A stretch of DNA of 60,000 nucleotides from Apostichopus japonicus (Eukaryota > Echinodermata > Holothuroidea > Aspidochirotida > Stichopodidae): positions 20,275,376 to 20,335,375 of the forward strand of contig NC_092567.1 of the NCBI RefSeq assembly GCF_037975245.1, in the 5' to 3' direction. Below, piece by piece: positions 49,035-60,000 of this stretch. Under the pieces are notes generated by a model, which made no database searches, was not told the origin of the DNA, and worked only from the letters and a program-made list of their open reading frames with translations. The position numbers and the translations under genes are program-made. How positions within the stretch are numbered: the first letter of the stretch is position 1; every line of letters starts with the position of its first letter.

Positions 49035-52000
49035 CTAATCCTTGGATTACCTCATATTGAGTAGATGAAATCTATAGTTATTCGTGTAGTTCAAACGTTA
49101 TTTGAGGTCACAACAGGTCAAAACTTGAAACCGTGTAAACATAGTATTCTAAGAATGTATATATCCCTTATCTGTCCGAGAATGTTCTCGGGATAGATCT
49201 CATACTTTGCGTGTGGATAGTGGCAGTAAAATATCATTTGACATCACCAGAGACCAAATTCTGGATATGGAGAGAAAGAATCACTTATCTTTGGTGGAGG
49301 TCAAAGGCCATTTGAGGTCCTCAAAGGCAAAAGCAGAAGGGAATCCTTTTGTTTGGATATGGATGTATCATGTTGTTCAGCAAAAGTGTATGTTTTTGGA
49401 GAGGTGAAGGTAATTTTGAGTTCACAATGGTAACAATGTGAAATCTTGATCAAATGGATCTTGTTTGAAGAACTTTAATCTTTAATCTAACATTTTACCA
49501 AACGTTGGTACCAGTCACCAGTTGCTAATGATTTAAAGAAACTTAACGGGAATAAGAGTTCAAAGGTCATATGAATTAATTAGAAATTTAAGGCTAATCA
49601 CAATGTATGAAAGTATTGCCCTTCAACAAGAGAATGTCTGAAGGGAATTTTTGTTCAACTTGAATACATTTGCAGTTTAATTCAATACAAACATTGCTTT
49701 GCCAGTCACAACTGCTGGAAGTTTTTTTCTCTCTTTTTTCTTGCTGGGTAATGTGTAAGTTTATCAGCAGTACTTATAGTCTTCTTATATAATATAATTG
49801 CCATCAGCAAGATATCGTTTGTTACTGATAAGAAAGCAATGTACGCCTTATTTCAGTCACAATTGGTTGCATTTGAAAGGGCTTTCTGTCTTTCTTTTGA
49901 GTGGACAATTTTAGTCTTGTTTGGAATCATGTAGACATGGGAAATGAGACCAGAAATGGTCAATGTTAGCCTAAAATCGTTAAAAATGTTCCTCTTCCTA
50001 AGAAATGGTATATTTTAGTAACATTTGCAAAAGGAAAGATCGGGTTATACAGACAATCAATTCAGTATCTAACATTTATTATTATATGTTACATGCACAG
50101 ACAATATGATATGGATTTGTTAATTCTTTAGTGGCGTGTGAACTTTTAGCCATAATAGTGTTACAGGTTTTATCTACAGCCTTCCATGTTGTGTAACTCG
50201 TATCATGCGGTCAGCCTGTTTAACTTTGTATTTCATGAATGTGTTAAATGTACATGTCTCGTTTGTATATTTTGGTTTGTGTTGAATTTTATGCAAGCCA
50301 TATATGGCTCTTTGATATCTGTTTTGTATGTGTCGTTTAAATGGTGTTATAGGAGAGCAGAGAGGGATTGGCGGTGGTTGGAAGCGGGCACACAACGGAA
50401 TGCGATATACGGAGAGTATGACTTTTTACGAGATCGACTTAACTTACTTTCCATGTTGACTATACTTCTCGTTTATCTTCCTACTCTTATATTGTACTAT
50501 AGTCACATTGTTCAAGTCTATTCATCTCTAACATGGAATTCAATTGCCCCTTTCAGTGGAATATAGGGAACAATTCGTGGAAATTTTACGAGAATGATAA
50601 ATAAAGAAAGGAAACCTTCGTATATCAGATTTGTAGAGGATGCAATTATTTTACGTAATCTCCCATGTTTCCTTAGTGCATGTTAATTATTTATTCAAAT
50701 TATTCCATTCAAACACTTTAAGATATTTCAAGAGGAAAAGTAATATAATTTCACTTATACAGTGCGGTTGACTGGAACTATTCTCGGGTCAAAATGCAAA
50801 TGATATCTATAAGTTAAGAAACGTTTTATTTCAGGGGAAGGAAATTTAGCTCTTATCTGATATTTCTTACTTTGCTTCCTGTACATAACATTTATCTATT
50901 ACTATTTCATATTGTTCAAATATTGTTTTCTATTTTGCAAATGTTGTGTCAATGTGACATTTTATTATACGCCAAGGAATTCAGAAAGAAAAAACTGTTT
51001 TGCTGTACATTTAATACATTCGGGGCCTTAATTTAAAACAATTTTTTTCCTCAGAAATTTGATATCCTGTATTTATTAAGCGTCGTCTTAGGAAGCCACT
51101 ACATCAGTCATTGATGCACAATCACTGGCGGATCCAAGGGGGGGGGGCAAGGGGGGCCATGCCCCCCAAAGGTGAGCCAAAAAGTGTTTCCGAACATCCG
51201 CTAAATTATATGATCGGAAATTAAAAAAAATCGAGAGGAATAGCAGTGGTAGACTAGTCTAAACCTTTTCGTTTTCTGGTTTAAAATTAAATGCAGAGCT
51301 CCCAACTGACCCGCAATTCGCGGGAATTAGACCCGCATTCTAACACCCAAACCCGCTGACCCGCACAAGCGTCCGAAAAAAACGCATTGTAATTGTCAAG
51401 TATAGATAAAAAAATTTTGCATCAAATTTTGACTTAGCAACCATCATTTCTTTAGCATTTAGCATAATAGAGTATGAAACCTCCTTTACAGCATCATTTG
51501 AACCTCAAATTAGCCTATATTTCTTTTCATTGGGGCGAGCAGCGAACATTTTCATGCCACAGGAAAGAATGAATTATCACCTACTATTCAATTTATTGAT
51601 GTTACACACAAAAAAATGCATATTTCTCAGAAAATTTTGGGTGACAAAAGCCTTTCTAAGTGCCACCATTTTACATGTAGGCATCACCAGCATTCCAAAA
51701 AAATTCAAAAGGGGAGGGGGACACCCCCTCCCCTTATACCCCTCCCCCAGGACGGCGATTCGTGGCATGGACCAGCATTTGCCTTCTCAAGAGTTGGGAG
51801 CTATGTAAATGTATGAGCATGAGGATTTACAGTTTAACACCATTTTGCAGTTACAGGCTGGTTGTAAGAAATTTATAACCTATGAGAAATAAAATTTCTT
51901 GAGAAAGATGATCCCAACTTTGTTTTATAAATATTTTAGAAAATTACACCTGGGAAACATTTTGTTTAGAAGTAAATTAACATCACCATTGTACACTTTT

Positions 52001-52265
52001 GTCGCACCAAATTGCATCTGAGGGCATTCAGCAATAGAAAATTTTTCAATGGGGAGGGGGACACCCCCTCCCCTTAGACCCCTCCCCCATATCACTCTAA
52101 TGCCACTTTGGCCCCTCCCAAACAAAGGCCCTGGATCCGCCAGTGTGCACAATCATACAATATTCCTTCATATTTGCAGTTTTGCCTAGTACTCGAAATG
52201 CACTCAATATACTCGAACTCGTAATATAAAGTACTTAATTGTTACTTGCTCAGGAGGCCTACTTT
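49035..52265 (-). repeat. inverted repeat unit U5 (right arm of giant palindrome)
   Basis: Reverse complement of the U3/U4 unit, beginning at GGATTACCTCATATTGAG (mirror of 48377-48395) and ending at GCTCAGGAGGCCTACTTTAC. Its outer end resembles U3 more than U4 (AATTAAGTACT). Interrupted by the hAT MITE at 51123-52145. Confidence 0.85.
51123..52145. mobile_element. hAT-type non-autonomous element (1023 bp)
   Basis: Exact 8-bp duplications TGCACAAT lie at 51115-51122 and 52146-52153. The inverted ends are CACTGGCGGATCCA and TGGATCCGCCAGTG. The uninterrupted site exists in the other units. Two GGGGAGGGGGACACCCCC blocks (51713 and 52051) are internal. No transposase. Confidence 0.95.
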
Positions 52266-53060
52266 ACTATTACTTAAGAGTAGTCTGGTTAGTTCAGTCA
52301 ATCATTGTGCATATGATTGTGTGTTTAGTATTTTTTATGTGTTAGTTCTTCTCAGTATAGCAACTGGGTCGTAAATGCGACATTATGTTAGGACATTATA
52401 AAACACATTCAGATTTCAACTTATTAACGGGTACTCACCTTTACCAGTTTTAACTGATAAAGCCATGAGAATCGGCTATATATATACATTTTTATCAAAA
52501 TTTGAAAGGTACAAATATAACAAGGAAATCGAGCCTTCATTCAAAGTCATTGTGGCATATGGACAAGCTTGTATAATGGTTTAAGTTCATATGCAGCTCG
52601 GCCTGCAGTTTGCAGTTTTCCGACAGTTTTTTTTTTCCATTTTTCTTATTGTTTTTTCTTTGAGTTTTTGTTTTTTGAAATGCAGTCTAATCGCTCAACC
52701 AATGATTATATATTTCGTGGGGTTTGTTGTCGAATGGTATTGATAATTATCGCCAAAAGGTGTCCTTGGTTGTAATATGTTAGTAAATATAAAAACGTAC
52801 CTGGCATTGAGGGTGGAACTTGCCAGCAGAATGTCATTAAAATCGCCACAAATCTTGGTGGGAATATGAAACTGTAATACATGATCGTTAGTAAATACGA
52901 GCAATTCTTTAAACCTGTCGTCTAGTCAATGAAAGTTGTTTCTGAATCAGGAATAAAACGTTCCATTTGCTACTTTCAACTTCAGACTGAATGATCAATG
53001 TAGTTTAATCCATAAAGTATTTGCATTCAACGAAAGCAAAAGAGGTATTCTATTTCAAAG
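52266..53060. other. no supported gene
   Basis: AT-rich sequence with a T-rich run near 52625-52675. No recognised feature. Confidence 0.4.
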
Positions 53061-53062
53061 TC

Positions 53063-53065
<3 letters not shown>

Positions 53066-53129
<64 letters not shown>

Positions 53130-53130
53130 T
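53066..53130. repeat. (TA)n microsatellite
   Basis: Continuous alternating TA. Further short (TA)n patches lie at 53555-53595 and 53650-53680. Confidence 0.95.
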
Positions 53131-54197
53131 CTAAAGTTATCGTGTATGGAACATAGAGGATACCGTACATAAATTACCGCACTTGTCGGTAATTTTACAG
53201 CCAGTTGCGGGACAAAAGCCCCTACGTTTACTACCGTTCAGGACCTAATGTTATGCGTTGCTGTTGGAATAGAAAATTGACCTAACAGGTTGTATATATA
53301 CAAATTTAAGCATTCAATATTTTCCTCATTTAGTCGTTAACGATACAGGACGTTGACAATGTATCATGTTGTAATATCTTTCTTGAGATGTCAATCAGTA
53401 CATTTGTCATAAACTGACAGCAAAGAGGTTAAAACATATTAATTAAAAAAGTATGGCTACGGATGCTTATTGGCTCCATGTTCTTTTGAATTTGTATAAA
53501 TTACAGGAGCTTTAGAAGAAGACAAATTAATTACCATTGGCATGGATGTGGGTATATATATAATTTATATATAATATATATATATATATATATACTAAAA
53601 TTCTACACTAAAATCTATATTCTATCTAAACAATATATACTATCTAAAAATATATATATATATATATGTATATATATACCGGGGAGTGGGAGAAGTGGGG
53701 GGCACAATCTTCCAGATTTGGAAATTTAAAACAAACTTGTTCGTAGAAATGTCCATCTTACACTTAATGAAACAAATGGTAATTAAAAAGTGTCGTTTTG
53801 TCGAACAACATTAAAATACTGGAAATTGTGATAGCGAATGCACAGAGGGCCCATTTTGTCGAGACGATTTGTGTTGATTTTGCGGTCACGGTCAACTTTT
53901 TCTATTCGCAAACACTCAAGATTTATGACTGACGCATAAAACATTGGCGCTATGCTCCAATGGTTTAAATGGATGAGTTTTAGACACTGAATATTTCCTT
54001 CACAATAATAGCAACATGTTCGTAATATAACAGTCATTGTTACCCAGATTTGTAATGAGTTATTCTTCTTATGGCCGAGCCGAGTCTTTAGCTGGTAATT
54101 TCTTGATTGTGTTGAGCTATTGACTCGTTTCAGCGAGGGGGTGGGGGGGGGGAGGGTGAGACTCGACGAACTTCCCATGTAGGCTATATATTGTTCT
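53131..54197. other. no supported gene
   Basis: The only open frame of note (53783-54208, minus, 141 codons) has no recognised motif, includes a G-run shadow and lies in repeat-flanked DNA. Confidence 0.35.
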
Positions 54198-54222
54198 TGA
54201 TTTTCCAACTCATTACGATTTC

Positions 54223-54311
<89 letters not shown>

Positions 54312-54656
54312 TTTGCCTGTGTCGTTTACCTCCATTTCATTAACATAAAGTCTGTTCAAAGTATTTCTTTCGAGATCCGGCTTTAGGAATCACAAATGAT
54401 TTCGAGTTGGATAGCATCATGTTTGATCTCTAGAGTAAGGCAAAATATGTCACTAAAACAGAACTGGTATTGATCGATACAGGTCAAAAACGTCTACAGT
54501 GAAATTACGACGTTCCTTACCGGTTTCGAACCTCTGGACATACAATCAGCGTCCGTAGCCTAGTGGTTAGGGTGTCCGCATATAAAGCGGGAGGCCCAGG
54601 ATCGAACCCCGGTGGAAGCTGGAAGTTTTTTCACTGTCCTTTATTTTCCAACTCAT
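54198..54656 (+). mobile_element. tRNA-headed repeat family, copy 2 (plus) with (TA)n
   Basis: (TA)n fills 54224-54308. The body at 54310-54540 matches the inverse of 24330-24570. The pol III A-box-like TAGCCTAGTGGTTAGGGTGT and B-box-like GGATCGAACCCC lie at 54557-54606. ATTTTCCAACTCATT flanks it directly on both sides (54200-54214 and 54642-54656). Confidence 0.75.
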
Positions 54657-55136
54657 TCAAACACTGCTTCATCGGAAAGAACGAAGTAGATTGCGAAATT
54701 GTGTCATTTCCTTCATTGCAATGAATAAACAGGTGTTTTAAGATGTTTCATCCGTGGAAGTAAGTGTAAGATGTGGAGGATACGAGTATAGGACTGAGTT
54801 AAAATCTTAATCGGGCCGCACATGTGTAGACTATTTGTTTTACCAACATGCGACGTAGGCGGTAATTTTACGGTAAATCGTTAGCGCCATAATGGCAACA
54901 GAAAGTAAATATTTTTCTTTCGATTGCGACAGCATTTCTCCATTACTTAAGCCAACCCGGTGAGAGTGCATTAAGAATAAGAATCATTGAATCTACTTCG
55001 GAAGTTTGTTTTCCGAAATTCATCAGCGAACAGGTATTGAGACTTAAAAGTTGCTGGAATAGCGTAAATGTGAGAACAATAAATGATCATCGACATTTAT
55101 AGCCTGCAATTAGGGGCCCACGTCATCTTCAACTAA
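54657..55136. other. no supported gene
   Basis: Nothing recognised. Confidence 0.4.
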
Positions 55137-55494
55137 AGGGTGAGAAGACTCGCGCTCAAAGAAACGTCTCATGCCGGTAATCTGACCTAGTTTCGAATGA
55201 GGTGTAACAGAAGTGTTAGACACCATCACCGATCCCAGAAAATACACACACAGCTTGCTACCGTCGGTAATAAGACACTGGTGTACAGTCAATACATCCA
55301 GCTACGGTAAATACCCACAACACAGTGTACATAGCAGCGTACGTGGACATCTCAGGACTATAGATACAAGATAACAAGGTATCACGTAGACTGTCTGCAT
55401 TTTGTAGCGACAAGAAGAAAAGGTCATTTGCAAGCAACGGAAAGTTAACTTTTTCATAGCGCGGCACTCGGTTTGGGGCGAGTCTTCAATGCCT
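55137..55494. mobile_element. TTAA MITE, copy 2 (358 bp)
   Basis: The ends are AGGGTGAGAAGACTCGC and GGCGAGTCTTCAATGCCT. The right flank is TTAA (55495-55498) and the left flank is decayed to CTAA. Confidence 0.88.
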
Positions 55495-55498
55495 TTAA

Positions 55499-57589
55499 GC
55501 CTTAATTAATAGTCATAACAGTGATTGAGCCTCCTTTAGAGCCTAATATCTTGAAAATAAACAAAAACCTCCAGAATTATTGTAAGTATTCGAATTATTC
55601 TTTTCTTCTTTCTTTCAATTAATGCGGTGCGTGAATTATGTTGTTTTAAAGCCACCGTAGAAATACAAACCCCCTGGAAATCGCATATTGCCCATCAGAC
55701 AGACGCTTTATATTCGTCTGAAAGGTCATGTATAGGGCTCACCTGTAGTTTATACACGAACATTGCAAGAGCTCAACCGGAGTACCATAATATACAACCA
55801 CAGAACTCGTTAATGTCAATGGCATATTAAGCCATGCAGCAGCACATTTGCTTCTACAGTTATCTGTTACTCCTTAAAACTCGATATACATAGTGGTAAG
55901 TATAAATTTCGTTACGTTGGTTAAGTTTTGACCATTTATTTAATAACGTATACATCTAAACGTTCTCCTATATGCTTTGTTTAGTTGGTGTTAGGTAGTA
56001 ATCAATCACTTTCATGTAGTGTAGGGATTTCTTATATATTGTAAGATATATGGGTGATTTGTAACCATGGACTTTTAGGCGTTGTTAAGGAATGACAACT
56101 AACACGACAACATCTTCCACCGAGGATGACGGAGCAGCTCAGAGTTTATCCCTAATTCCACGTATACAATGACAGTCATGAAATGACAATCGCTATCTAT
56201 ACATAGGACCTCCGTTGATTCCAGTTCGTGTTTTCATAACCTTGGGATCATAAACAAAGTAGCACGACTATATTGTTCCACATATGACTAACACCTGTGT
56301 CATCCAGTGCAAAGAGAGAGAGCACCAACATTTTATTAAACATATTCAGTGCACGTTATCGAGAGGTAAAAAGTAATAAATGTAATTCCAAACTCGCATC
56401 ACGGATTCATATAGAACGGCCCCATGTCAGTGAATTTTGTCCTTCAAATACGATTTCAACTCCTATATTTGGTGTAAGCGAGGCTGGCTGAGGTAAGTGG
56501 TTACTCCCCTCCCCCGTCCATACCCCTCACTTCCCTGTCCCCCCTCCCTGTCCCCCCTGTTTTCTCGTCTCTTGTCTTCCGCTGGTGATTCTATAGTCCT
56601 CTGTTGCCGTCCGCTGTTCGTTCTTGCCCCCCCCCCCCTGCTGCTGTTCCTTGTCCTGGGGTGTCATCTTTAGCCTTCTCCTTTCGAGGTGCCATCCTGG
56701 TGCGCCACCACTGCTTAAGTTGACCCAGATTGTCATGTGTATGTAGAATAGATTGGATGGAATAGATAACATATCCACCTCTTTTACAGTTAGTATCGAA
56801 TAAAGCAGAATGTGGAAATGATTGTACATTAACTACCGCCAGACTAAGGCAGCATATAGCACGTTTTACTTTGCCCTGACACTTCCTTACACCATCATGT
56901 GTTGCGCACTTCCGTGATCAATACTAAATAACTCTTTTTCCATTTAAAAAAATACAACAAAAAAACCAATCGCGTCTTCATACGGATATCACCAGGTAAT
57001 ACACTCACAACCTTCCCGATTTTGCCAGACTAGCCCATAAGTATGAGGTTACCTTTAATAGGATTATCCAGGGAGTTGTAATGGAACTCACTGGATTAAC
57101 TTTATGGGACTGATTCTTTTAAAAAAAAAACATTCTTTTCTCTTTTTATTGACTCGAAGATTATGGCAGTGTGATTTTTGTTTATTTTTGCCTTTCTTAC
57201 TTTGTTCCCTTTTGGTGAAGAAAATGATACTCCATAGTAATTCGATATTTTGCCCCGCAGAAGTTGTTATAAGTTTGTTTGGGGATTATATGTAGTAGGG
57301 GTTAACGTAAAGGTTAAACGTGCGTCGATTTTATTCAGTATATTTTGCCCTCTTATTATGCCCTGCATTGTCCCACGGTTCCTATAGCTTTGTAACCTGC
57401 ATACACGGATCAGCGCAGTTGGAACTGACTACCCTGCTGTATAACGGTATAATGGTCCAGCCTTGCTTGTGAACTTACGCAAATAGAGTGGTATTAGCAT
57501 TGGAAAATTGTCGCACTGGTCTGCAGATTTCATATAGATTGATGTAGTCGGTAAAAGATGACAAAAGTCGACACAACACGACTCAACAC
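55499..57589. other. no supported gene; pyrimidine tract at 56500-56580
   Basis: No coding signal with family resemblance. A C/T-rich tract (about 56508-56580) and a C9 run near 56628 are the only marked features. Confidence 0.4.
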
Positions 57590-57645
57590 AGCACAACATA
57601 AACAACACAACATAAACAACACAACATAAAACAACACAGTACAAC
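57575..57645. repeat. short tandem repeat (ACAACATAAAC-type)
   Basis: AACACAACATAAAC is repeated about three times, with flanking CA-rich variants. Confidence 0.85.
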
Positions 57646-57746
57646 ATGTCATGGCTTCATTAAAATCAGGAGTTGCCATTTATATAATTGGTCGATCCTA
57701 GGAAGACTGCCAAGGCAGACGCCTGGGACATTAAAGTTGCTTTTTG

Positions 57747-57773
57747 TGTGTGCGTGTGTGTGTGTGTGTGTGT
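57747..57773. repeat. (TG)n microsatellite
   Basis: TGTG run, interrupted once by C. Confidence 0.95.
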
Positions 57774-58064
57774 TGACAATTCGGTGACTATTTATAAACT
57801 CACACTTCACAGGACCCTGAGGTGTGAGTAAGTTGATAAATTAAGCGACCACGGAGGGATAAGCTTTCTGTAAACATGATGTTACACGTATGGCTAATCG
57901 GGTTAAAGTGTTTGGAAACCACTCTTTACTTTTCTTTAGCTTTCTCTTTTTAGATTTGTTGCCTTCTTTTGTTGGTCCAAAGTTGTTATTTTCGACACTG
58001 TAAGTTGCCCACTACAATACAGGTTTTTTTCCACTTCTGACATTGTGTAGTGACAGCACTTAAA
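57774..58064. other. no supported gene
   Basis: Nothing recognised. Confidence 0.4.
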
Positions 58065-58359
58065 AGCTTCATATCAGCCTACGTCGGTACTGTCTATGGC
58101 AGCCCCATGCTATAGCTGTATATAGCTTCATATCAGCCTACATCGGTACTGTCTATGGCAGCCCCATGCAGTAGTTGTATGTAGCTTCATATCAGCCTGT
58201 ATCGGTACTGTCTATGGCAGCCCCATGCAGTAGCTGTATGTAGCTTCATATCAGCCTGTATCGGTACTGTCTATGATAGCCACATGGCCCACATGCAGTA
58301 GCTGTATATAGCTTCATATCAGCCTACATCGGTACTGTCTATGACAGTCCTATGCAGTA
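58065..58359. repeat. 59-bp minisatellite, five units
   Basis: Units start at AGCTTCATATCAGCCT at 58065, 58124, 58183, 58242 and 58310. The first three are 59 bp, the fourth is 68 bp (9-bp insertion) and the fifth is partial. Confidence 0.95.
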
Positions 58360-59344
58360 AAAGTTAACCAAACGTTCGTGTCGATGTGAATGACCTGAGA
58401 GTATTTACCCTCTGTTCCCGTATACATATCGATTTATCGCTGAAAGGGAGCCGCGTCTCCCATAGATCATGTATGGAATCCAGCGAACATCGGCATGATG
58501 CGATCCATCTAGGAAAATTTAACAAAAAAATATATAAACAAAACTGGTATAAATGCTAGGAAATGGTAATTTTAGGAAACGGAATGGGCCACTATTGTGT
58601 GGAAAATATATTTAAACAGCCAATACTCAGAACATGAACAATAGTTACTGTACTAGCTATGAGTATCGGGTGATTTAAAAGAAATATATAAAAACTGGTA
58701 AAATATGGTATTAAATGACCTTTCTTCACTTCCTTAGTAATTTTAGGAAACCGAATGACTCATGACACACTGAACCGTGTGTCATTGCTATTTTAAATAA
58801 GATTGCAGTCAATATGTTGGCAGCCGGAAATTGTGATACATCATGTTATACATGTAATAATTCTTTGATAGGTTACGCCATGGTAATGTCACGTTTATTG
58901 GTGTTTTTTCCCCAACGTATACTAAGATTTCTAGGCCTTAGGCTATACAGACATGTTGTTTTTTTTTTGGGGGGGGGGAGGTGACGGACCAGGTGTGTTA
59001 TAATCCCCACCGTTGACTGCCACGTATTCACTTCAGATATATAACCTTATTAACCCCCCCCCCACCCCTCCATTTCCCGAAACTTTGTCCCATTATATAC
59101 CCCTACCCAGGACGGCATCCCTTGCATGGGGTGACAAAGGAAGGTTCCGCCCGGGTGCCAACTATTCTTGGTACGCCACAGGGCGAATCCAAGTTGCTTG
59201 ATTTCCCGTGTCTATCTTGGGTGACTTTTCTTTCAAAACAAAAATAATAATCCTAGTTGCTTTCCCTGGTTCTATAAATGTGAGCTATATTGGTGTCACC
59301 CAGATTCTATCGGCCAGATTCACTGATGTAATATTTCTCGGAAC
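58360..59344. other. no supported gene
   Basis: Contains a T10-G10 run near 58960 and a C-run near 59056. GATATATAAAAACTGGTA-type short repeats occur at 58530 and 58683. Confidence 0.4.
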
Positions 59345-59348
59345 TTAA

Positions 59349-59707
59349 AGGGTGTGAAGACTCGCGCGCAAAGAAACGTCTCATGCCGGTAATCTGACCT
59401 AGTTTCGAAAGAGGTGTAACAGAAGTGTTAGACACCGCCATCGATCCCAGAAAATACACACACCCAGCTTGCTACCGTCGGTAATTAGACACTAGTGTAC
59501 AGTCAATACATACAGTTGCGGTCAATACCCACAACACAGTGTGCATAGCAGCGATGGACATCTCAGGTATAGATTAAAGATAACAAGGTATCACGTTTCA
59601 TTACTGTCTACATTTTGTAGCGACACGAAGAAAACCTCACTTGCAAGCAACGGTGAGTTTATTTTTTCAAAGCGCGGCACGCAGTTTGGGGCGAGTCTTC
59701 AATGCCT
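59349..59707. mobile_element. TTAA MITE, copy 3 (359 bp)
   Basis: TTAA at 59345-59348 and 59708-59711. The ends are AGGGTGTGAAGACTCGC and GGCGAGTCTTCAATGCCT. Sequence is close to copy 2. Confidence 0.92.
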
Positions 59708-59895
59708 TTAAATGGATAACCTTTTCATCGTTGTCATGACGTATACGGTATATATACTTGTTTTCTTTATATATTTATTTGAAATTCCGTGCCGGTAACT
59801 GGAAATATCAGTTTTATTCTGTAGCTCATTTTGTAAAAAAATGACGAAACTTCCGTTGTGACCTACGATCTTATTGCTTGTACAGTATACGGTAA

Positions 59896-59905
59896 CGTAT
59901 ATATA

Positions 59906-59998
<93 letters not shown>

Positions 59999-60000
59999 TT
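59896..60000. repeat. (TA)n microsatellite running to the window edge
   Basis: Alternating TA with TTTA interruptions. Confidence 0.95.

Noticed and set aside
53783-54208. 141-codon minus-strand frame as a gene
   Set aside because: No recognisable domain, splice signals or paralog. It starts within a G-run and lies between AT repeats.

Overview
The window is eukaryotic and almost certainly animal. It has GT/AG-bounded introns, APE-type LINEs, tRNA-derived repeats, hAT and TTAA-type MITEs, very long microsatellites, and a tandem pair of very large interferon-inducible-GTPase-like (VLIG/URGCP family) genes whose first coding exon is a death-fold domain. Large VLIG expansions with N-terminal death-fold domains fit a marine invertebrate deuterostome. 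An echinoderm such as a sea cucumber is my best guess, but no single base-level feature proves it.

Genes. Two paralogous VLIG-like genes lie head to tail on the minus strand. Gene A (exons 3875-4154 and 1-3266) runs off the left edge; all 1182 visible codons are open. Gene B (exons 23637-23922 and 15448-20246) is complete at its 3' end. The splice phases fit exactly and predict 1694 residues: a death-fold domain, an acidic linker, the VLIG N-terminal region with a degenerate P-loop, the G domain (GVQSSGKS, DSEG), a long helical region and a Cys/His-rich VLIG C-terminus. Gene A's intron is about 0.6 kb. Gene B's is 3.4 kb because a decayed L2/CR1-like LINE sits inside it. The only other host-gene signal is the first two coding exons of a CYP3-clan cytochrome P450 (41152-41787, plus strand), apparently truncated.

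The rest is layered mobile DNA. 5.5-7.6 kb: a YRDD-box reverse-transcriptase scrap, a perfect 110-bp palindrome and an L1/Tx1-like LINE relic, re-found at 31.5-34 kb. 7.6-14.2 kb: a TTAA MITE, a foldback pair of tRNA-like repeats, then two tandem ~2-kb units; most of this is duplicated at 41.9-48.2 kb, where a fifth, inverted unit (49.0-52.3 kb) makes a giant palindrome. 24.6-30.5 kb: a ~5.9-kb element bounded by long inverted termini packed with GAGTGA/TCACTC motifs, carrying direct repeats of the nuclear-receptor half-site AGGTCA. hAT-type MITEs with 8-bp target duplications lie at 29.7, 34.3, 34.7 (nested) and 51.1 kb. 36.1-37.5 kb: a 1.4-kb block-structured tetranucleotide microsatellite. 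37.6-40.8 kb: an almost intact APE-RT LINE with one frameshift. 52.3-60 kb: AT repeats, a tRNA-like repeat, two more TTAA MITEs and a 59-bp minisatellite, with no gene recognised.

The strongest biology is the pair of putative death-fold-VLIG immune GTPases. Next come the record of MITE-bounded segmental duplication and the nuclear-receptor-motif arrays carried by repeats.
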